NCBI GenBank assembly: GCA_026168455.1
Contig: CM047431.1
Coordinates: 56,970,539 to 57,034,538 of the forward strand
From: Theocolax elegans
Lineage: Eukaryota; Arthropoda; Insecta; Hymenoptera; Cerocephalidae
Direction of reading: 5' to 3'
Length of the DNA stretch: 64,000 nucleotides
A program made the translations under genes and the position numbers. This document shows, one piece after another, positions 63,001-64,000 of this stretch (its first letter is position 1; each line of letters starts with the position of its first letter). A model generated the notes under the pieces. That model worked only from the letters and a program-made list of their open reading frames with translations. It was not told the DNA's origin and made no database searches.

Positions 63001-64000
63001 TACGCGGAAGTCGCGATTGTTCCGACATGTTCCTTCGATGGGTATAACCTATCTGCCAGTCCTCCGTGCTCTTTGTTATACCTATAGATATATATATACA
63101 CACCGCATTGACGTGGGAATTAACTGCGCGGATCCTCGAAGATCCCAAGACGTGCCTTTAACTCTTCTTTCACTCTTCCACCGATATAGTTCCAGCGTTA
63201 TAGTTCCACAGTCTCTCCTCGACGTGCATCGCTAATTTTACCTTAACTCTTTTTGCCGATCGATCGATACTGCTTTTTTATTAACAATTTTTCACATTTT
63301 ATAGGAACCTTACTCCGAGCAATTAACCGGTCAAGTGCCGCGCGGCATTTTTCACTTGTACGATTAAAAAAAGTATCAAAGCCCAAAAATGATGTAAATC
63401 GCGCTAAATGAACATTTGTAACCATTTGGAATCGGGTATTATTGGATCCGCCTTAATGAGTTTGGCGATTCTATTGCCAGTACAGATTCTCAGAGAGCCA
63501 AAAAACTAAAGTGTACCAGGTGTTCCATTCAAATCGATTGGAAAACAAGAAATCTATTTCGTTTGATCATAATATGATACATAGACAGAAAGGACCCGAC
63601 TCTTTTTAATCATATACGATACAGTACACCACTTAACCGGTTAATTCCTCATTTTTATCGTAAAGCGTAAAAAACTGGACTTAATTTCCATTTGTCCTGT
63701 GCACACACATATACATACATCGCGTACATTATTTTACAATATAGCAAACACTTTGAATTCTCGATCGATTCCGCAGCGTAAATATAAGCGAGATGGAGAG
63801 AGTCAGAAAGTCGGGCGCGTTTCCTCAAGTCTATTAAGGGAAACCGTAGAGAGATATTTGCTATATGGCATAGCCTCCTTTTTCCTCCTTTGTTCCATGC
63901 CTTATTTGGCCGTTGTCTCTCCGTATTTTTCATTGTCATTCCACGCTAAGCTTCCTTTTTTCCTTTACGTCTGTCTCTCCATATCTCTTTCTCTCTTAAA
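54013..64000. other. No recognisable gene; AT-rich intergenic or intronic sequence
   Basis: Short overlapping frames, homopurine tract at 58448-58487, and CT tracts near 55950-55990 and 60691-60706. No conserved domain, tRNA or supported exon was seen. A CpG-richer part at about 58500-58720 and another at about 62880-63250 might be regulatory, but nothing specific supports this. Confidence 0.45.

Overview
The window is nuclear DNA from an insect. It is AT-rich but keeps many CpG dinucleotides, is full of (TA)n, (CT)n and (GA)n microsatellites, and holds one complete BEL/Pao LTR retrotransposon plus a short SINE. The unsuppressed CpG and overall texture suit a hymenopteran such as an ant, bee or wasp, but that assignment is inference. 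No conserved host protein-coding gene could be recognised. Most short open frames lie in low-complexity or AT-rich sequence, often lack an ATG, and look like chance.

Layout. 1-440: possible spliced transcript with a perfect 17-bp hairpin. 440-2225: satellite of about 260-bp units, each carrying a long dyad. 2560-3200: second cluster of good splice signals. 3634-4740: exact 427-bp tandem repeat built from paired small palindromes, followed by an inverted pair TAGCGCCATC/GATGGCGCTA. 4990-22240: mostly unannotatable sequence with a 100-N assembly gap at 12772-12871, a minus-strand tRNA-derived SINE at 17512-17677 with 13-bp target duplications, and a hammerhead-core-like motif at 19346. 22241-25588: almost exact 1.67-kb head-to-tail duplication with CT tracts at its junctions. 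25589-47363: mostly non-coding, with a second hammerhead-like motif (27008), a foldback element (36755-37235), a promoter plus first-exon candidate (37373-37446), and a full hammerhead ribozyme consensus on the minus strand (39034-39105) overlapping a 96-codon open frame without ATG.

47364-54012: the BEL/Pao element. It has a 5-bp target duplication ACTTT, two 520-bp LTRs differing at one position, a primer-binding site matching tRNA-Phe, an intact gag and an intact pol (protease, reverse transcriptase, RNase H, integrase), and a polypurine tract. It has no env. gag and pol share a frame and are separated by one stop in the context UGA-CUA-G, a known strong readthrough context. 54013-64000: AT-rich, with nothing recognisable.

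How the parts work together: the only clear functional unit is the retrotransposon. Its LTRs would drive and terminate the RNA, tRNA-Phe would prime minus-strand synthesis, the polypurine tract would prime plus-strand synthesis, Gag would package the RNA, and Pol would be made either by stop readthrough or by internal initiation. The strongest candidates for something less ordinary are the minus-strand hammerhead with complementary loops and the stop-readthrough junction in the young BEL/Pao copy.
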